From Sialis fuliginosa (Eukaryota > Arthropoda > Insecta > Megaloptera > Sialidae), in contig OY540812.1 in the NCBI GenBank assembly GCA_961205875.1, positions 15,810,001 through 15,874,000 of the forward strand: 64,000 bases of DNA, read 5' to 3'. Positions 23,897 to 35,660 of this stretch are shown here, piece by piece; within the stretch, counting starts at the first letter, position 1; every line of letters begins with the position of its first letter. Made by a program: the position numbers and the translations under genes. The notes below the pieces were generated by a model. That model had not been told where the DNA came from, did not search any database, and worked only from the letters and a program-made list of their open reading frames with translations.

Positions 23897-24422
23897 GAAG
23901 TAAATAAAAATCGATTTTTTCTCTTTAATGTTTTTCAATATTCAAAAATTATTCACCACAGAGATATCTTCCTAAATATTAACATCCAATTTTTTTAGAT
24001 TAGAATCTCAAGTAAAAAAGGGATTTATTTTAATGTATTTCCTACAAAATGATAACATCAACTACAAACAGGAAGATATAACTTTCAAACTAGAATCTTT
24101 TCTAGCTGTAACCGATGCCGTACTACTTCTTGCTGCTGCTACGACAGACATAAGGAGATGAAGTAAATAAAAATCGATTTTTTCTCTTTAATGTTTTTCA
24201 ATATTCAAAAATTATTCACCACAGAGATATCTTCCTAAATATTAACATCCAATTTTTTTAGATTAGAATCTCAAGTAAAAAAGGGATTTATTTTAATGTA
24301 TTTCCTACAAAATGATAACATCAACTACAAACAGGAAGATATAACTTTCAAACTAGAATCTTTTCTAGCTGTAACCGATGCCGTACTACTTCTTGCTGCT
24401 GCTACGACAGACATAAGGAGAT
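23897..24422 (+). repeat. Perfect tandem duplication, 263-bp unit
   Basis: GAAGTAAATAAAAATCG at 23897 restarts at 24160, and the following 260-odd bases appear identical through GACAGACATAAGGAGATGAAG. The junction is a shared GAAG. A perfect match means either a very recent duplication or an assembly artefact. No gene is contained. Confidence 0.9.
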
Positions 24423-24560
24423 GAAGCACGGATCTAATTTACGATCGTTCTCCGGGTGAAACGTTACGAGCGCAGAGCTATCACTTCTGGGAATATGGCG
24501 GCACTTTGTTACACCTAGCGCATTACTCTGCTATGGTCATTGGCTGCTGCTACTCCGTGC
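24423..24560. other. GC-elevated island next to the tandem duplication
   Basis: Includes TTCTCCGGGTGAAACGTTACG and 'gaatatggcggcac'. No frame or element recognised. Confidence 0.25.
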
Positions 24561-27193
24561 ACATTCAGTAGTAATAGTCACGACCACTCAGCAAAAATGT
24601 GTTGTTCTTTTATCATTACCAACCACTTACCCACACATTGTTATACTAATTACAATCTGGAGGCTTAATTTTTGTTATATTTTAAACATTAAATCTAAAA
24701 ATAAAACTTTTGTTCGTGTCGAAATCTTGATTATAATTATCTAGTATGAATGTGATTATGTGCATGTTTACCTTCATCAGTAATTTTATATCCACTGACA
24801 GCTTTTTATTTATTAGGTACTCCGGTAGATGAACAGGGTCAATGATACAATTTTCATTTGAAAAATAATATCAGAAATTATAACTAATCTATAATCATAG
24901 TAAATAATTAACGTTTTTACAGCAACATTAGAAGTAGTTTGTGTAATAATAAACTTAATTTAGATCAGATATGTTAGATTTATGTTGTTACTATTTTTAC
25001 ATACACAATTACAATTAGTACAAGAAAAAATTAAATAGGTAGTTTGCCACTCAAATTTACCCACTGGCATGAAAACATTATTTATGTTGGCACTATTGGA
25101 AATACCACTTGCCTCGGTTATCAAAAGCTGAACAGATTCCATATCTATAAATAACTAGTACAGTTTGGCAACTTTTAAATAGTTTCTTATTAAAGACATC
25201 ACTTATGAGAATAGTAAATACAACATAACTTTTTTACAAAATAAATAAATTTAAGAGAATATAAATTGAAATATTTACTAGAGAACCCAATTACGTCATA
25301 TTTTATCAGCAATATGATTCTCTAACGCAGTACACGCACAATTTCATATTATTACGTAATAACACTTGAAAAAAACGGCTTATACAAAACAACATCCAAT
25401 CAAAGCATCCTTGTAAGAAAACGCACAAATCAAATGCGGCAAAATAAGAACCACACATGCAATAAAAGCGAATTGAAAAAAGAAAAGACAAAAGCATAAA
25501 AACAAATGACGTTGCCGACCCGTTATTCACCCTTCTCTTAAACATATCCTGGGAATTCAAGGATTTTTTTAGTAGATCCAAATTAAATTGGTCATGCATA
25601 TTAGGTAAAACGTATAATATTATTTATATTCGTTCTATACTCTCATTAATGTAATTCTTAGATGAAGTACTATAGAATGCTAAGTAAGTAGTTTGAAACT
25701 TTTGCTAAGGCTCACTTTGGTAAAGTGCCGTAATACACATATGTAAGAGTAAGCAACAAATTGTGTGTAAAATAGGTTTACTGCTGCGAAAATAAAATAA
25801 AAAAGATTCTCAAAGACAGTGTGTCTGTTTTGATTGATGTAAACGACGGTGTACGTGAAGAAGGTTGCTTTTTTGCCAACAAAATAGAAAAACACAGATT
25901 TAAAAAAATGTTCAAATATAACAAGATATCAAGGGGAAAGTTATCTTTAAAAACTCCCAATTACGACTACATGCTTTCTAAATTTAATTATAGAAAATAG
26001 AATATTTCAAAAATATTAATATATTTTCATACGTATGTAATCCTTACCATATATGTATGTACTGACTGGCGGAAAAATAGCAATTACAAAAATATAATCA
26101 ATAACCAAAAGTACAGTTCAAATTTGTATATTTTTTTAATTTGTCCTTTGACCACTCCATCATTCTCACAAATACGTTTTATTGATGTATTCATATACTG
26201 TCATGTCCACGCAATTCAAAACAATGCTGTCAATCGACAAATATTTCATTCCGATTGTGCGAGATTGAAATTCTGAACAGCTTTTGTCCCTAATCCATAA
26301 GAAGAGACAATTGGACGAAACAAAAAGCATGCGGTCGATATATTTATATTGTTTCGTCGAAAGACAGAACGTAAACATTATTCAAGGATTATTCCCGTCC
26401 CCGGGAAAGCTAACTACAGTTTATGTGACATCAGGAACATGCGGGGTACACAAACATTCTCATTTTTCACGAAATAAGAATTGATGCGCGCTAAAAGTTT
26501 TTGCCACGATGCGGTCAAACGCGCGCTTTTGTTTTTATACCGTTCGTATGTGTGCGTGTTATGTTTTTTGTTCTACTAATATCTTAACTAAAACATGTAA
26601 TATGTGGGACGTTCAGAAGCCAAAGACAATTATTGTACTTTTTATCCATTCGGGTATTTCATTAGTGTAGTACAACAACAAAAAATTGCACAGTATTTTA
26701 TTCACTTTTGTATTTCTAACTCCCTAAACGAAGTTAACGTATAGTTTATACCTAAAATTAATTTAAATTGTGAATGATAATTATTATATTAACATCCCTA
26801 ATATTAATTTGATTTCAATAACTATTGTAAAAAAAACATCAATTTGACATAAAAAAATAACCTTCGAAAATTCAAAATTTTGAAATATATTGCCACTTCC
26901 TTGAAATACGATAGAAATAGATTTTTGCAAGATGAGTACATATATTTAATAAATAATTAGTGTTATTATGAATAATTATAAATGTTCAGATCGGCAAATT
27001 AAAATACACATTTAAAATTAATTAACAATGAATTTTAATATAAGATGAAAGAAATTGTTGAGACATCAATATAACAAGAATTATTGTAATTAGGCATGAC
27101 CCTCACATGTGGAAACTGACAGGACTCTAGTCCTCGGGCTCGGGACTAAGGAGAGCCCGGCGCGGTGAGCAAAAAAGTCATCGGTTGATATTT
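24561..27193. other. Long A+T-rich stretch, nothing recognised
   Basis: Several open frames of 60-97 codons lie on the minus strand between 25.3 and 26.0 kb. They are Phe/Leu/Cys-rich and low-complexity, as chance frames in A+T-rich DNA are. No element ends seen. Confidence 0.5.
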
Positions 27194-27259
27194 ATAGTAG
27201 AGGGAATAGAGACAAAAAAAGTGATGAATCACTTCAAAATGCTAATTTCCCTCTACTAT
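27194..27259. repeat. Hairpin with 13-bp stem
   Basis: ATAGTAGAGGGAA (27194-27206) is mirrored by TTCCCTCTACTAT (27247-27259) with a 40-base loop. Perhaps the core of a decayed MITE. Confidence 0.5.
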
Positions 27260-29249
27260 TATGAATTAGAATTTTTAATTGAAAAACTTAAAAAAAAGTA
27301 ATTCAAACATTACTTTGAATTTTTCCCTATTGAAATATCTATAAAAAAAAAGAAAACAGATCATTCAAACGTATCGGAAAAAAAATTTATTAGGAGGCCG
27401 CCAACAATTCCAGTCTGAATGTGGAGGCCATGTAATTAGGTATTATATATAATACAAGATAATATCCTTAACAAGAATACATAGTTAATTAATATGAATT
27501 TTATAGGTATCCTTTCCCAGTTTTAGCTCTTAACACAACTATAAAAAAAACATATATCATAACGAATTATATGGAGATTATCAATCTCCACCCCTATACT
27601 AATGCAGAACAAAAACAATAATTAAATGAATGAAAATACGAATCAATATCCATCACACGATATTCTCTACAATACTTATTATTATCAGGAGGCCGATCGC
27701 GAATTCAGATCAAGGTACAACATGCGTGTTATAAAAAGATAAATGTCCGTAGTCGCCTCAGGGCGCGGAATCATTTCAGATGAGGAAGAGAAAGAAATAA
27801 AAACGAGGTGTGTTAGGGCGTTACCGCCTCCACACTCACTCTGTGCTTTTACCCTTCATCGCCGCTTTTCCTCAATCAGTGACGGATTCAACACTAGGGC
27901 AGCATTTGCTTACATGTAGGGTTCTTTTCTATACAGAACTTCGATCTAAGTTAACAATAATAAGGTTAAAAGGTTCAAACAATACCTTATTCAGTGTTCA
28001 AATATTTTACTTTTGGCACATTGACTTTCGAAAAAATATAAAATGAAGAGAAAAGCCAGTACAGAAGCAAGAAAATTTTAGATGAACCAGTATCAATATA
28101 TACCATCGACAATATAATATTTACTTTCACTATTAATCAGAAGCAATTGGTAATAGCATTTACTAGCATTTACGTGAATAAATGTTTTCTAATGCTACCT
28201 AGTAAATGTTAATAAAAAAAAATTTCGCAATTCAATATTTCCTAACACTAGTATCGCCTATGGTCAAAATTCGACCAATATTTTACTTAATTAATTAAGT
28301 ATTGTTCGAAATTATTTTCAAAGTATTGCTAAAAATGCACGTAGATATGTCGCCCTTTTTTAAGTTAATAACCATCGAGCTTAACCCCTTAGAGTCAAAG
28401 TAGAATTTGGTTTTTAAAATGGCGGAAGACAAAGCGGTAGATTTATGTTAATTTGTAGACCCCACAAAAGTTGTTACAGCTTATATGAAACGTTTTACCC
28501 TATCTACCCAATTTGATCCTCAGATTATCAAATATATCGCTTCCTACAGAATTATCATAAATGTAAGAATTACAACTTTGACAAATTGAGATATTTTCAA
28601 ACGAAAACAACGAGAATATTTGGGTATATGTTGCTTAAAATATGGCAGCAGGTCATTGAATAAACGTAATTATAAATACTGAAAAATCGTGAACACTAAC
28701 ACATATTTACCTAGAATAAAATTAAGTAAAAGCTTTTACTTGTACACATCATCCATTATAAGATAATCTTTCTCAACAGAATATGACGTTCCACTATTGC
28801 CCTATGATTTTTTTTAAATCCACCTCTTTGCTTCCATTCGCTCCCAGCGTGACAGTCTGATTAGAACCGCACAGTGAACGTGCGTGACCGTATGTCAATC
28901 ACGATTCGTCTTAAATACCATCACTCAATTTGTTATATTGTACTGTTCGTGTTCGTCCCTATTGCATCATATTCTTACGGGATTCTTTTTGAGTTGTGTT
29001 ACAGGATATAGCATGTAACGTAAAACTTTTTGTCCGAATTATTGAAAATACTTTATTTATTATGATATAACTAATGTTTAGAAGATAAAATATGGCGCAG
29101 ACCGTTAATATTAAACAATCCATTAATAAAATTATACAAAAACATTAAAGATTACAGTTAACTATTTTATTTGTTTTTAATAATTATACAAGAAAAATAT
29201 AATCATCATTTTTGTCAATAGACTTTCTTATAAAAAGCAAACTAATTTT
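27260..29249. other. Long stretch without recognised genes
   Basis: TAGGAGGCCG at 27391 and CAGGAGGCCG at 27689 are each followed by an AATTC(C)AG string, a weak direct repeat. GC rises modestly at 27700-27880 and 28830-28920 without a recognisable product. Confidence 0.45.
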
Positions 29250-29640
29250 TATGGTTCCGTACCTCAAAATGAAAAAACTGAACCGTTATACTCTGTCCAT
29301 CAATACCGTTTTTCTCAGAAACGAGTAGAGGTATCAAATTGAAATTAATATCAAATACTAAGGTCTACAGCCTCATAATCCTGTAAAAAATTCTAACCCA
29401 ATGAATTAAAAAGATACAGCATTTCAAAGCGTATTTTGATAATGACAGACTGACTCGACACTAATTGATCATCAAAACCTAGAATCTTGAAATTTGGCAC
29501 GAATGAAGGTCCCATAACACAAAAAAATCTGAAAATCATATCACGTAACTAATTATTGTCAATAATTAAATTTTATATAACGGTACGGAACCCTCAGGGC
29601 GCGAGTCCTACTCGCACTTGTCCGTTCTTTTTAACCACAA
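29250..29640 (+). repeat. Dispersed repeat bounded by GGTTCCGTACC / GGTACGGAACC
   Basis: Starts at GGTTCCGTACC (about 29254) and carries the inverted GGTACGGAACCC at about 29582, followed by GGGCGCGAGTCCTACTCGC and ACTTGTCCGTTCTTTTT. This terminal text is a well-known dispersed insect repeat, often met in Lepidoptera. The body is non-coding. Confidence 0.7.
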
Positions 29641-30644
29641 ATGATTATTTTTTCAGAATAATAACTTATCATACTACGAAAATTATTGTGGTTTCCGCGG
29701 CAGAATCTAAAAAATCTAAATCAATATTACCAAACTAAAAATAACATTTCAATAAGAATAAAACAAGTGATTAATTATAACGAAATTGAATTAACAATCA
29801 ATTCAAACAGTTTTAAATTATTTCACCAAGAAAAGACACCATTTTCAATTCCATTCGAATGTCGTCTACTAGAATCAATAAACAGTTTTCAAAACATTCG
29901 ACTTAACGAACTCTAAAACAAACCATTGTAAATAACCGTGCAAAAAAAGCTTTCAAGAAGCAGCAGCATTTCTGCAGAGGGAGTGGCCAAACCATCCAAA
30001 GCAAGGACGGCGATATTTCGTAACGTGACTTATGGTTTTTAACTCTATGGAGATCTGCACTTAATTTAGTTTAGATCAAGTTTGGAACTCGGCCATCCAT
30101 TACGGGGTCCGCAACTTCTTTTTACTCGAATTCTTACACGTCTTTTCCTCTTTTCCTTTACTTACTTTGTTTCTAATGCCTTGTTATTACGTACATTTTC
30201 AGTCACGTATTAAGGATATTTCAAATATTATAATGTTTTTGTAAAATAATAACCGTAAATCACGTCAAAAGTTTTCAATTTTAATTATTGATTTTATGAA
30301 TTAAACTTTGGAATAAGAATGTTCAGTTCACTAATAAGTGTTATAATATACAGGATGTAGTATTTTATTAACTACGGTACATAGATATATAGATAAAAAA
30401 ATACAAATACCTCATGCAAATATTTTACCTCCTGTTCATTTACAGTAAATTCATAAAAATATATGTTTTCTTGTAAAAAAGTTTTAAAAAGAATAGCAAT
30501 AGCAAAGTATTGACTGAAATATAATAACACTGATTTTTCTAAGTATCATAATTATATTTTATACTAAAATAATAAGAGTATAAACAAAGTAAACCTGAAA
30601 TTTACAAACAATATTAAATGTAACTTATAAGAATTTATCATTTT

Positions 30645-30960
30645 TAGGGTTCTTAAGAAATTAGTCTCACTTTGTCGTCCATCCGTATGTTTGTAATTGT
30701 ACGTCGTACGTACGCCTTCCGATTACAGCAAATTTTCTTGTAAAACTATGAATATAAGCCAGAAATTAAAAAAAAAAAACATTAAATTTCTGTGACGTAA
30801 TTTAATCAATCTATTCAAAAATCATTAAATATACTAAATATAGACAATGAACAGAACCATTATCTAAACCGCATAAATATTTTGTAAGGAAACTTGAAAC
30901 GAACCACTTCAAAATTCGGTTTGGTTTACATCTCTGTCTTGAAACCCTAACAAAGACTAC
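30645..30960 (+). repeat. Diverged dispersed repeat, GGGTTCTTAAG...GTCGTCCATCC type
   Basis: TTTTTAGGGTTCTTAAG, then TTTGTCGTCCATCCG, then 'tgtaaaactatgaatataagccagaaatt' parallels the copies at 21.8 and 31.8 kb. Ends are indistinct. Confidence 0.45.
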
Positions 30961-31639
30961 TTACACACTCATACATGTAGAACATGTATACAAACAAAGA
31001 GAGTATACGAGTTTAACTGTTCGCAGAAGATATATGGAATGTCTGACGGAAAACGGAAACATGCGGTATTTAATTTACGATTGGGAGTAGAAAAACAGGA
31101 AAGACTCAACGCACAGAAAACAATCCAGATGAAGGAAATAATAAGTTGAAATAATAATATAATTATATATGATTTATACTAATATAAACTGTTCTCGTCA
31201 AACTCATCAAGTTGTACTCGAACGTTTGTATTAAATTATTTTTTATTTGTTTGGTTAACAGTGACGTGAGAAACAAGAGAACTTGATAACGTTTTAACAT
31301 ATGACTTCAACATCAGCTCACGGACCAAATATGGCTATCGAAAGGTTTATACCAATATCCGACCTATGAGTTTTTTACTTTATTTCAGAACTAGTGCATT
31401 TTTTTATACAATTTTGTTACTTGGAATCGATATATGTACATATATGTATCTTAATATTTGTATTAAAACTCCTAAATTATAAAAAAAAATAACATACAAG
31501 CCTAGTTTTAAATTCCGTATTGAAAACATTTCGAAATATGGATTTATTACAAGAAATATTATTAAACACTGTGAGGAATGTCTAGTAAAAATTACTTTAT
31601 TTAGTGTGAATTATTTATTTATTGTTTGGTTATACATTT

Positions 31640-31890
31640 TAACGTGCCTAATGCCTTGATATATAAAAAATATTTTTTTACCAACTTTAGCTCCTTGTTA
31701 CCCCCTCTGAAAAATTATTTATTCAATAAATGTGTACATATTTTACTAGAGGATGTCATTTTAGATGTTCAGTAAAAATTTCAAGTTTCTAGCTTATATA
31801 GTTTACGAGCTATTTAGCTTTGAGTGAAAAAGACGGACGGACGGACGAAAAAGTAAGAATAATAGGGTTTCTTCGGAACCCTAAAAAGTA
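31640..31890 (-). repeat. Dispersed 'gtccgtcc' repeat, inverted copy
   Basis: Read on the minus strand it starts AGGGTTCCGAAGAAACCC, has a (GTCC)n run, then 'agctcgtaaactatataagc' and 'tagaaacttgaaatttttac', matching 21757-22400. The plus strand shows the run as GACGGACGGACGGACG at about 31831. Confidence 0.7.
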
Positions 31891-32209
31891 GGTAAACCTA
31901 CATACTAATTATAATATTTATCCTTTATTATTTACTAAACAATACACACCCACACAATAACAGTAACATTTACATAAAAACAATAAATAACAATTGAAAA
32001 CAAACATTTCATTAAACGTAATTTCGCACGGACTACGAAAGCTCTAACCAGGCAATACTCATTACTAGTTATTCCGATACTAACAATTATCGCTGGCTGC
32101 AGCTGAAGATAATTAATATTTAGCACTAAAAGTTTTGCACAGTATTACCTGTTGTTCATTATCGAATAAGCCGTCGTTATATCTCTCAACACGTTCAATG
32201 TGTACACAT

Positions 32210-32916
32210 CAGTGGCGGTCATTATTAAACATCAAGGGGGGTTTAAAAATATAACATCACACTCCAGCATAAAGAAAAGTGATTTAAATTGACGTCAATA
32301 ATTAAAATAATAATAATTATTATTATTAATAATATTACAAACCTTACATCGAAAAAAGTACATTTACTTCTGCGTACTAAGTCAAAAGTCATTCAGTAAC
32401 CAAATAGATAAATATCACATAGTAAAATAAAAATAAAAATACACATACCTACATATTTACATTTTTAAATTTATGTCACTACTACAAGATTTGAGGCTCC
32501 CGCGGTAATATTGACGTTTGGCCGTTCTACCGGTCATCATTTCACTAATGTCCGATATTACAAAGAATTTACTTGCAAGCAAAACAAATCAAAATAGTTT
32601 TTGAAGTATGTACCGAATTGTGCTATTATGTAAATCAATGTAGAAACTACTATCAAATTCTTCGGATCAAATTGAAGATTGAAAATATTGACTTTATCGT
32701 ACTAACAACTGAACCAGCAATTAGTTATATTATTATTTAATTCGTAGATAAGATATCATACTCAATCCCTCGCTTTTTTTAATACGTTGAATAAATGTTA
32801 ATTTCTATTAAGAAAATATAAAAGTATCAGTGTGTTATATTTAAACATAATAACATTTTAGAGAATTATAAGAAATATATAATTCCCCAATTTCTCCAAT
32901 GAACTAATCGCCACTG
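32210..32916. mobile_element. hAT-like element, ~707 bp, CAGTGGCG termini
   Basis: CAGTGGCGGTCATTATTAAAC on the left and, inverted from the right, CAGTGGCGATTAGTTCATTGG share the CAGTGGCG end typical of hAT transposons. The inner sequence is non-coding and includes an AAT-type palindrome at 32305-32336. The flanking 8-mers do not match, so a single insertion is not proven. Confidence 0.5.
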
Positions 32917-33163
32917 ATGCCAGTTTGTATGTGGGAAAATTCACTGCCCCAATGTACATTTACGCTAATCTAGTTAATGTTGTTTATAGATTCAGAGCTT
33001 TTGCGTGTATTATTAGATATTGTAAAGTTACATTAAAGATTTGATATGTTCCAGTATTATTATTAATATTGATTTATATCAATCTAATTACAGAACGCGT
33101 ACCAATAGATAATGGTTAAGATCGCTTACTATTCGTATACAGTAAATAATTAATGGTCTCACT

Positions 33164-33249
33164 AAGGGTGCGTTCCGAATTACGCATAATTGTTGATACA
33201 ATCGTTGATACAATCTATGTACTTGTTTAGTAATTCGGAACGCGCTCAG
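33164..33249. repeat. Hairpin with GCGTTCCGAATTA arms
   Basis: GGGTGCGTTCCGAATTA pairs with TAATTCGGAACGCGCTC around a ~45-base loop that holds a TTGTTGATACAATCG tandem. A small non-coding inverted repeat. Confidence 0.6.
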
Positions 33250-33369
33250 ACTAGATCATTTGCAGTTTTTTACTTCTGTGTCAGTTTCAGCTCTGCTATT
33301 ATGGCTATTATTTCATTACAACAATCATTTGTGAAGATTTTTTTTGATGACGTTTTGTCTGGTATTCAT

Positions 33370-33500
33370 TTTTAGGTTTCCGTAGAAAACTAGAAAACCT
33401 TATAGTTTCGCCATGCCCGTCCGTCCTCAAAAATTTTAAACCGATTAAGATGAAATTTGGTATACGGACGAAGATGAAAACCCAAAAATAGAAATGATAA
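33370..33500 (+). repeat. Dispersed repeat fragment, TTAGGTTTCCGTAG...GTCCGTCC type
   Basis: TTTAGGTTTCCGTAGAAAAC, 'ccttatagtttcgccatg', 'cccgtccgtcc' and 'gaaatttggtata' follow the order of a widespread insect repeat with a Gly/Arg-less, non-coding body. Only a fragment is present. Confidence 0.5.
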
Positions 33501-33734
33501 AAATTTTGAAAATATACCCTAAATTCAACGCAAATGTACACAAAACATAATAAATTAAGAAAAATATGGCAATTACAACGAAAATTTTTAACAACTAAAA
33601 CTTTTAGTTAAGCTATAATACATAAATAACACAATATTTTAAATGTTATTTTTAAAGAAAACAATGGGAAAATAAACCAGTTTCAGGCATTTTAAATACC
33701 CGATACTTAAAAAAATGTTATTAAATTAAATATA

Positions 33735-33799
33735 CTTTGTTCAAATGTGGCCGCGGGTCGCACAAAAGGGCGCAGCGGGCCGCAGGTTAGCCAGCCCTG
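33735..33799 (-). mobile_element. hAT-like element terminus
   Basis: On the minus strand the sequence begins CAGGGCTGGCTAACCTGCGG, then GCCCGCTGCGCCC and GACCCGCGGCC. The CAGGG(N)TGGCNAACCTGCGGCCC opening is characteristic of Charlie/Zaphod-type hAT ends. The opposite end was not found, so this is a truncated copy. Confidence 0.5.
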
Positions 33800-33910
33800 A
33801 TTTAAGGAGTGTTTACTTACTTTAGTTACGACATAACTTTAATATAAGGAAAATAAAATAATTATGGTTTCAGTAATTTTGTTTTATAAATCCGTCACTG
33901 GTATTTGTAA

Positions 33911-34140
33911 GTAACATACATGAATACTTTCGTAACAAAAATATCACAGGTTTTTCATAACACATTATGAGCATATTTTATGAACATTCTCATTTTATCA
34001 AGATTGACAACAATTCGAAGGTATAAAATACATACATGTATATTTTCGTAACAAAAAAATCACAGGTTCTTCATAACACATTATGAGCATACTTTATGAA
34101 CATTCTCATTTTATCAAGATTGACAACAATTCCAAGGCAT
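33911..34140 (+). repeat. Two-copy 115-bp tandem repeat
   Basis: CGTAACAAAAATATCACAGG at 33931 recurs at 34046 (CGTAACAAAAAAATCACAGG). The rest of the unit, including 'cacattatgagcata' and 'gattgacaacaattc', repeats with few substitutions. Confidence 0.85.
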
Positions 34141-34517
34141 AAGATATGTTCAAAATATACTTAAAAACAGTACCCAGAAAAATGAGAATTCACTCTTCAT
34201 TTTTTATCAAGGTAATTCTTACCATCGTCACGTTGTGAAAGTGAACGTTAACAAAAATATTCATGAAAAAACACGCGTATCATAAGCAAACAACAACGAT
34301 AATATTATAAGAACGGTCTAATCCACTCCAGAGCTAGTGCGGTAGTGCATTGGCACTTTATATGGCACGATACACAGTCGGGCTATTTGCCATTTCGCAG
34401 AGTTACATCAACAAACCAGCAAGCCTTCATAATATAAAAACATATAAAACATATATGATGTCGCTGTCAGCTTACGACAAAGGATCGGAATACACAGCAA
34501 CTATGATGAAAATGCAG

Positions 34518-34556
34518 TCACACACACACAGACACACACATACGCACACACACGCA
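34518..34556 (+). repeat. Interrupted (CA)n microsatellite
   Basis: CACACACACAGACACACACA and the bases that follow are a CA-rich simple repeat with G and T interruptions. The frame through it is an artefact of the repeat. Confidence 0.9.
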
Positions 34557-34632
34557 GGCTCGCGTACGCATTCGTACATATGGGTAGTAACAATGGTGTA
34601 ACAAGAACAAGCTCATTTTCTTTTGTAGGTTG

Positions 34633-34894
34633 ACGGAAAAAAATATACTGTAAGAATTCGTTTTTTCTGTCTATCTCGGATAGTAAACGAAAATATTATA
34701 TATATATTTTACTGTTTGAAACTGTAATAATATAATTTTAGGCTCTAATGTTTATCCATAAATTTGTATTGAGTATTATATTACATTACAGTCTAAAATT
34801 ATATTATTACAGTTTAGGACAGTAAAATATTATATGTTTTTGCTAACTGTCCGGGATAGACATGAAAAACTGGAACTCTTACAAGTTTTTCCGT
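34633..34894. repeat. 262-bp hairpin element
   Basis: The left arm starting ACGGAAAAA and running through CTGTCTATCTCGG to CTGTAATAATATAATTTTAG pairs along about 100 bp with the right arm ending GGATAGACATGAAAAACTGG ... TTTTTCCGT. The loop is about 45 bases (34742-34789). Probably a MITE. Its transcript would form a long imperfect hairpin. Confidence 0.75.
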
Positions 34895-35078
34895 GTTTTT
34901 TTTTTTTTTTTAATTTCGTGCTTGAGATAACTACTTATTTTGTCATACCCATCTGTCCATCCATCCGTAGATTATGAATTATTCATGAACCTTCTATCCG
35001 AAATTTTATACAAAATATGTTATAAAATGTTACTTAAACTAAAATATACACCTTAACCACAATAAACCAATGTCACTC

Positions 35079-35114
35079 GACACGTGTTTCGACTTCACAA
35101 GAAGTCCTCATCAG
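35079..35114 (-). ncRNA. Hammerhead-like core, left arm
   Basis: Mirror image of the 35133-35168 core. The sequence before CTGATGA on this strand (GTTCCAGA) cannot form the same stem I with GAGTGAC, so this copy is less likely to fold fully. Confidence 0.35.
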
Positions 35115-35132
35115 TCTGGAACTGTTAGGCTC

Positions 35133-35168
35133 CTGATGAGGACTTCTTGTGAAGTCGAAACACGTGTC
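35133..35168 (+). ncRNA. Hammerhead-ribozyme-like core, right arm
   Basis: CTGATGA (35133-35139), G, stem GACTTC-TTGT-GAAGTC, GAAA (35157-35160), CAC/GTG as a minimal stem III, then UC giving a GUC cleavage triplet. The bases before the core (GGCTC) pair with GAG(T) after the triplet to give a short stem I. A loopless stem III is typical of the minimal hammerheads known from Penelope-like elements and retrozymes, which act as dimers. One extra G between CTGATGA and stem II departs from the consensus. Activity is inference. Confidence 0.5.
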
Positions 35169-35274
35169 GAGTGACATTGGTTTATTGTGGTTAAGGTGTA
35201 TATTTTAGTTTAAGTGACTAGAAACCACAGTTTCTCCGTTTTTCCAGTTATAAAATGTTACTTAATTCTTAATT

Positions 35275-35424
35275 GATTTCGTGGGGGCCGGTAAGTAAGT
35301 AAAGTAAGTAAGTAAGTAATCTCATTACGTCGTGATTCGAGGCGGGTGCCGGACGTTCGGCGTCTTAACACCTTCAGAGACAGAGGTACATGTGTGTAAT
35401 GGTCTGGCCGGCCCCCACGACATC
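35275..35424. repeat. GC-rich inverted-repeat element, TCGTGGGGGCCGG ends
   Basis: TCGTGGGGGCCGG at 35279-35291 is exactly inverted at 35408-35420. Inside are a (GTAA)n run (35291-35319) and GAGGCGGGTGCCGGACGTTC with GGCGTCTTAACACC. GC is far above the flanks. A third related end, GGCCGGTCCCCACGATGACAG, lies at 35670-35690. Class unknown. Confidence 0.6.
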
Positions 35425-35660
35425 AGTTGATTTTTTTTAATTGTTAATTAGAGGAATATAAACATAATTTTTTGCTTAATTAATTAATTGATACCTATTC
35501 AATAAGAAAAAAATAACTTTACTACAATTTCCTAAAAATATTCAAAAGTTTATAACTTTATTGGGATTTCGTAGAAGATAATTTAGTAAAATAATAGTAA
35601 TCAAAGCTAATTGTTTACATAAAATGAGTGTATCATTTACCATTTATAAAAGCTAATCTA

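Larger units (their letters stand above)
35032..35215. repeat. Near-perfect palindrome, 83-bp arms, 18-bp spacer
   Basis: The arm 35032-35114 is the reverse complement of 35133-35215. The spacer TCTGGAACTGTTAGGCTC is at 35115-35132. Each arm reads, toward the outside, CTGATGAGGACTTC, TTGT, GAAGTCGAAAC, ACGTGTC, then GAGTGACATTGG. Confidence 0.9.
35019..35265. mobile_element. Retroelement-end insertion flanked by a 19-bp duplication
   Basis: GTTATAAAATGTTACTTAA occurs at 35019-35037 and again at 35247-35265. Between them lie a 190-bp palindrome (35029-35218) and a 28-base tail. An exact 19-bp direct repeat around an insert is what target-site duplication leaves. The palindrome carries hammerhead-like cores, so an inverted pair of Penelope-like ends is my preferred reading. 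Confidence 0.65.

Noticed and set aside
25306-25599. 97-codon minus-strand frame, Cys/Phe-rich, with apparent membrane segments
   Set aside because: Hydrophobic low-complexity translation is expected from T-rich DNA; nothing else supports a gene.
33888-33905. AAATCCGTCACTGG as the outer end of a hAT element paired with the terminus at 33799
   Set aside because: Orientation and spacing do not make a consistent pair.
34350-34601. His/Thr-rich frame
   Set aside because: Produced by the interrupted CA microsatellite.
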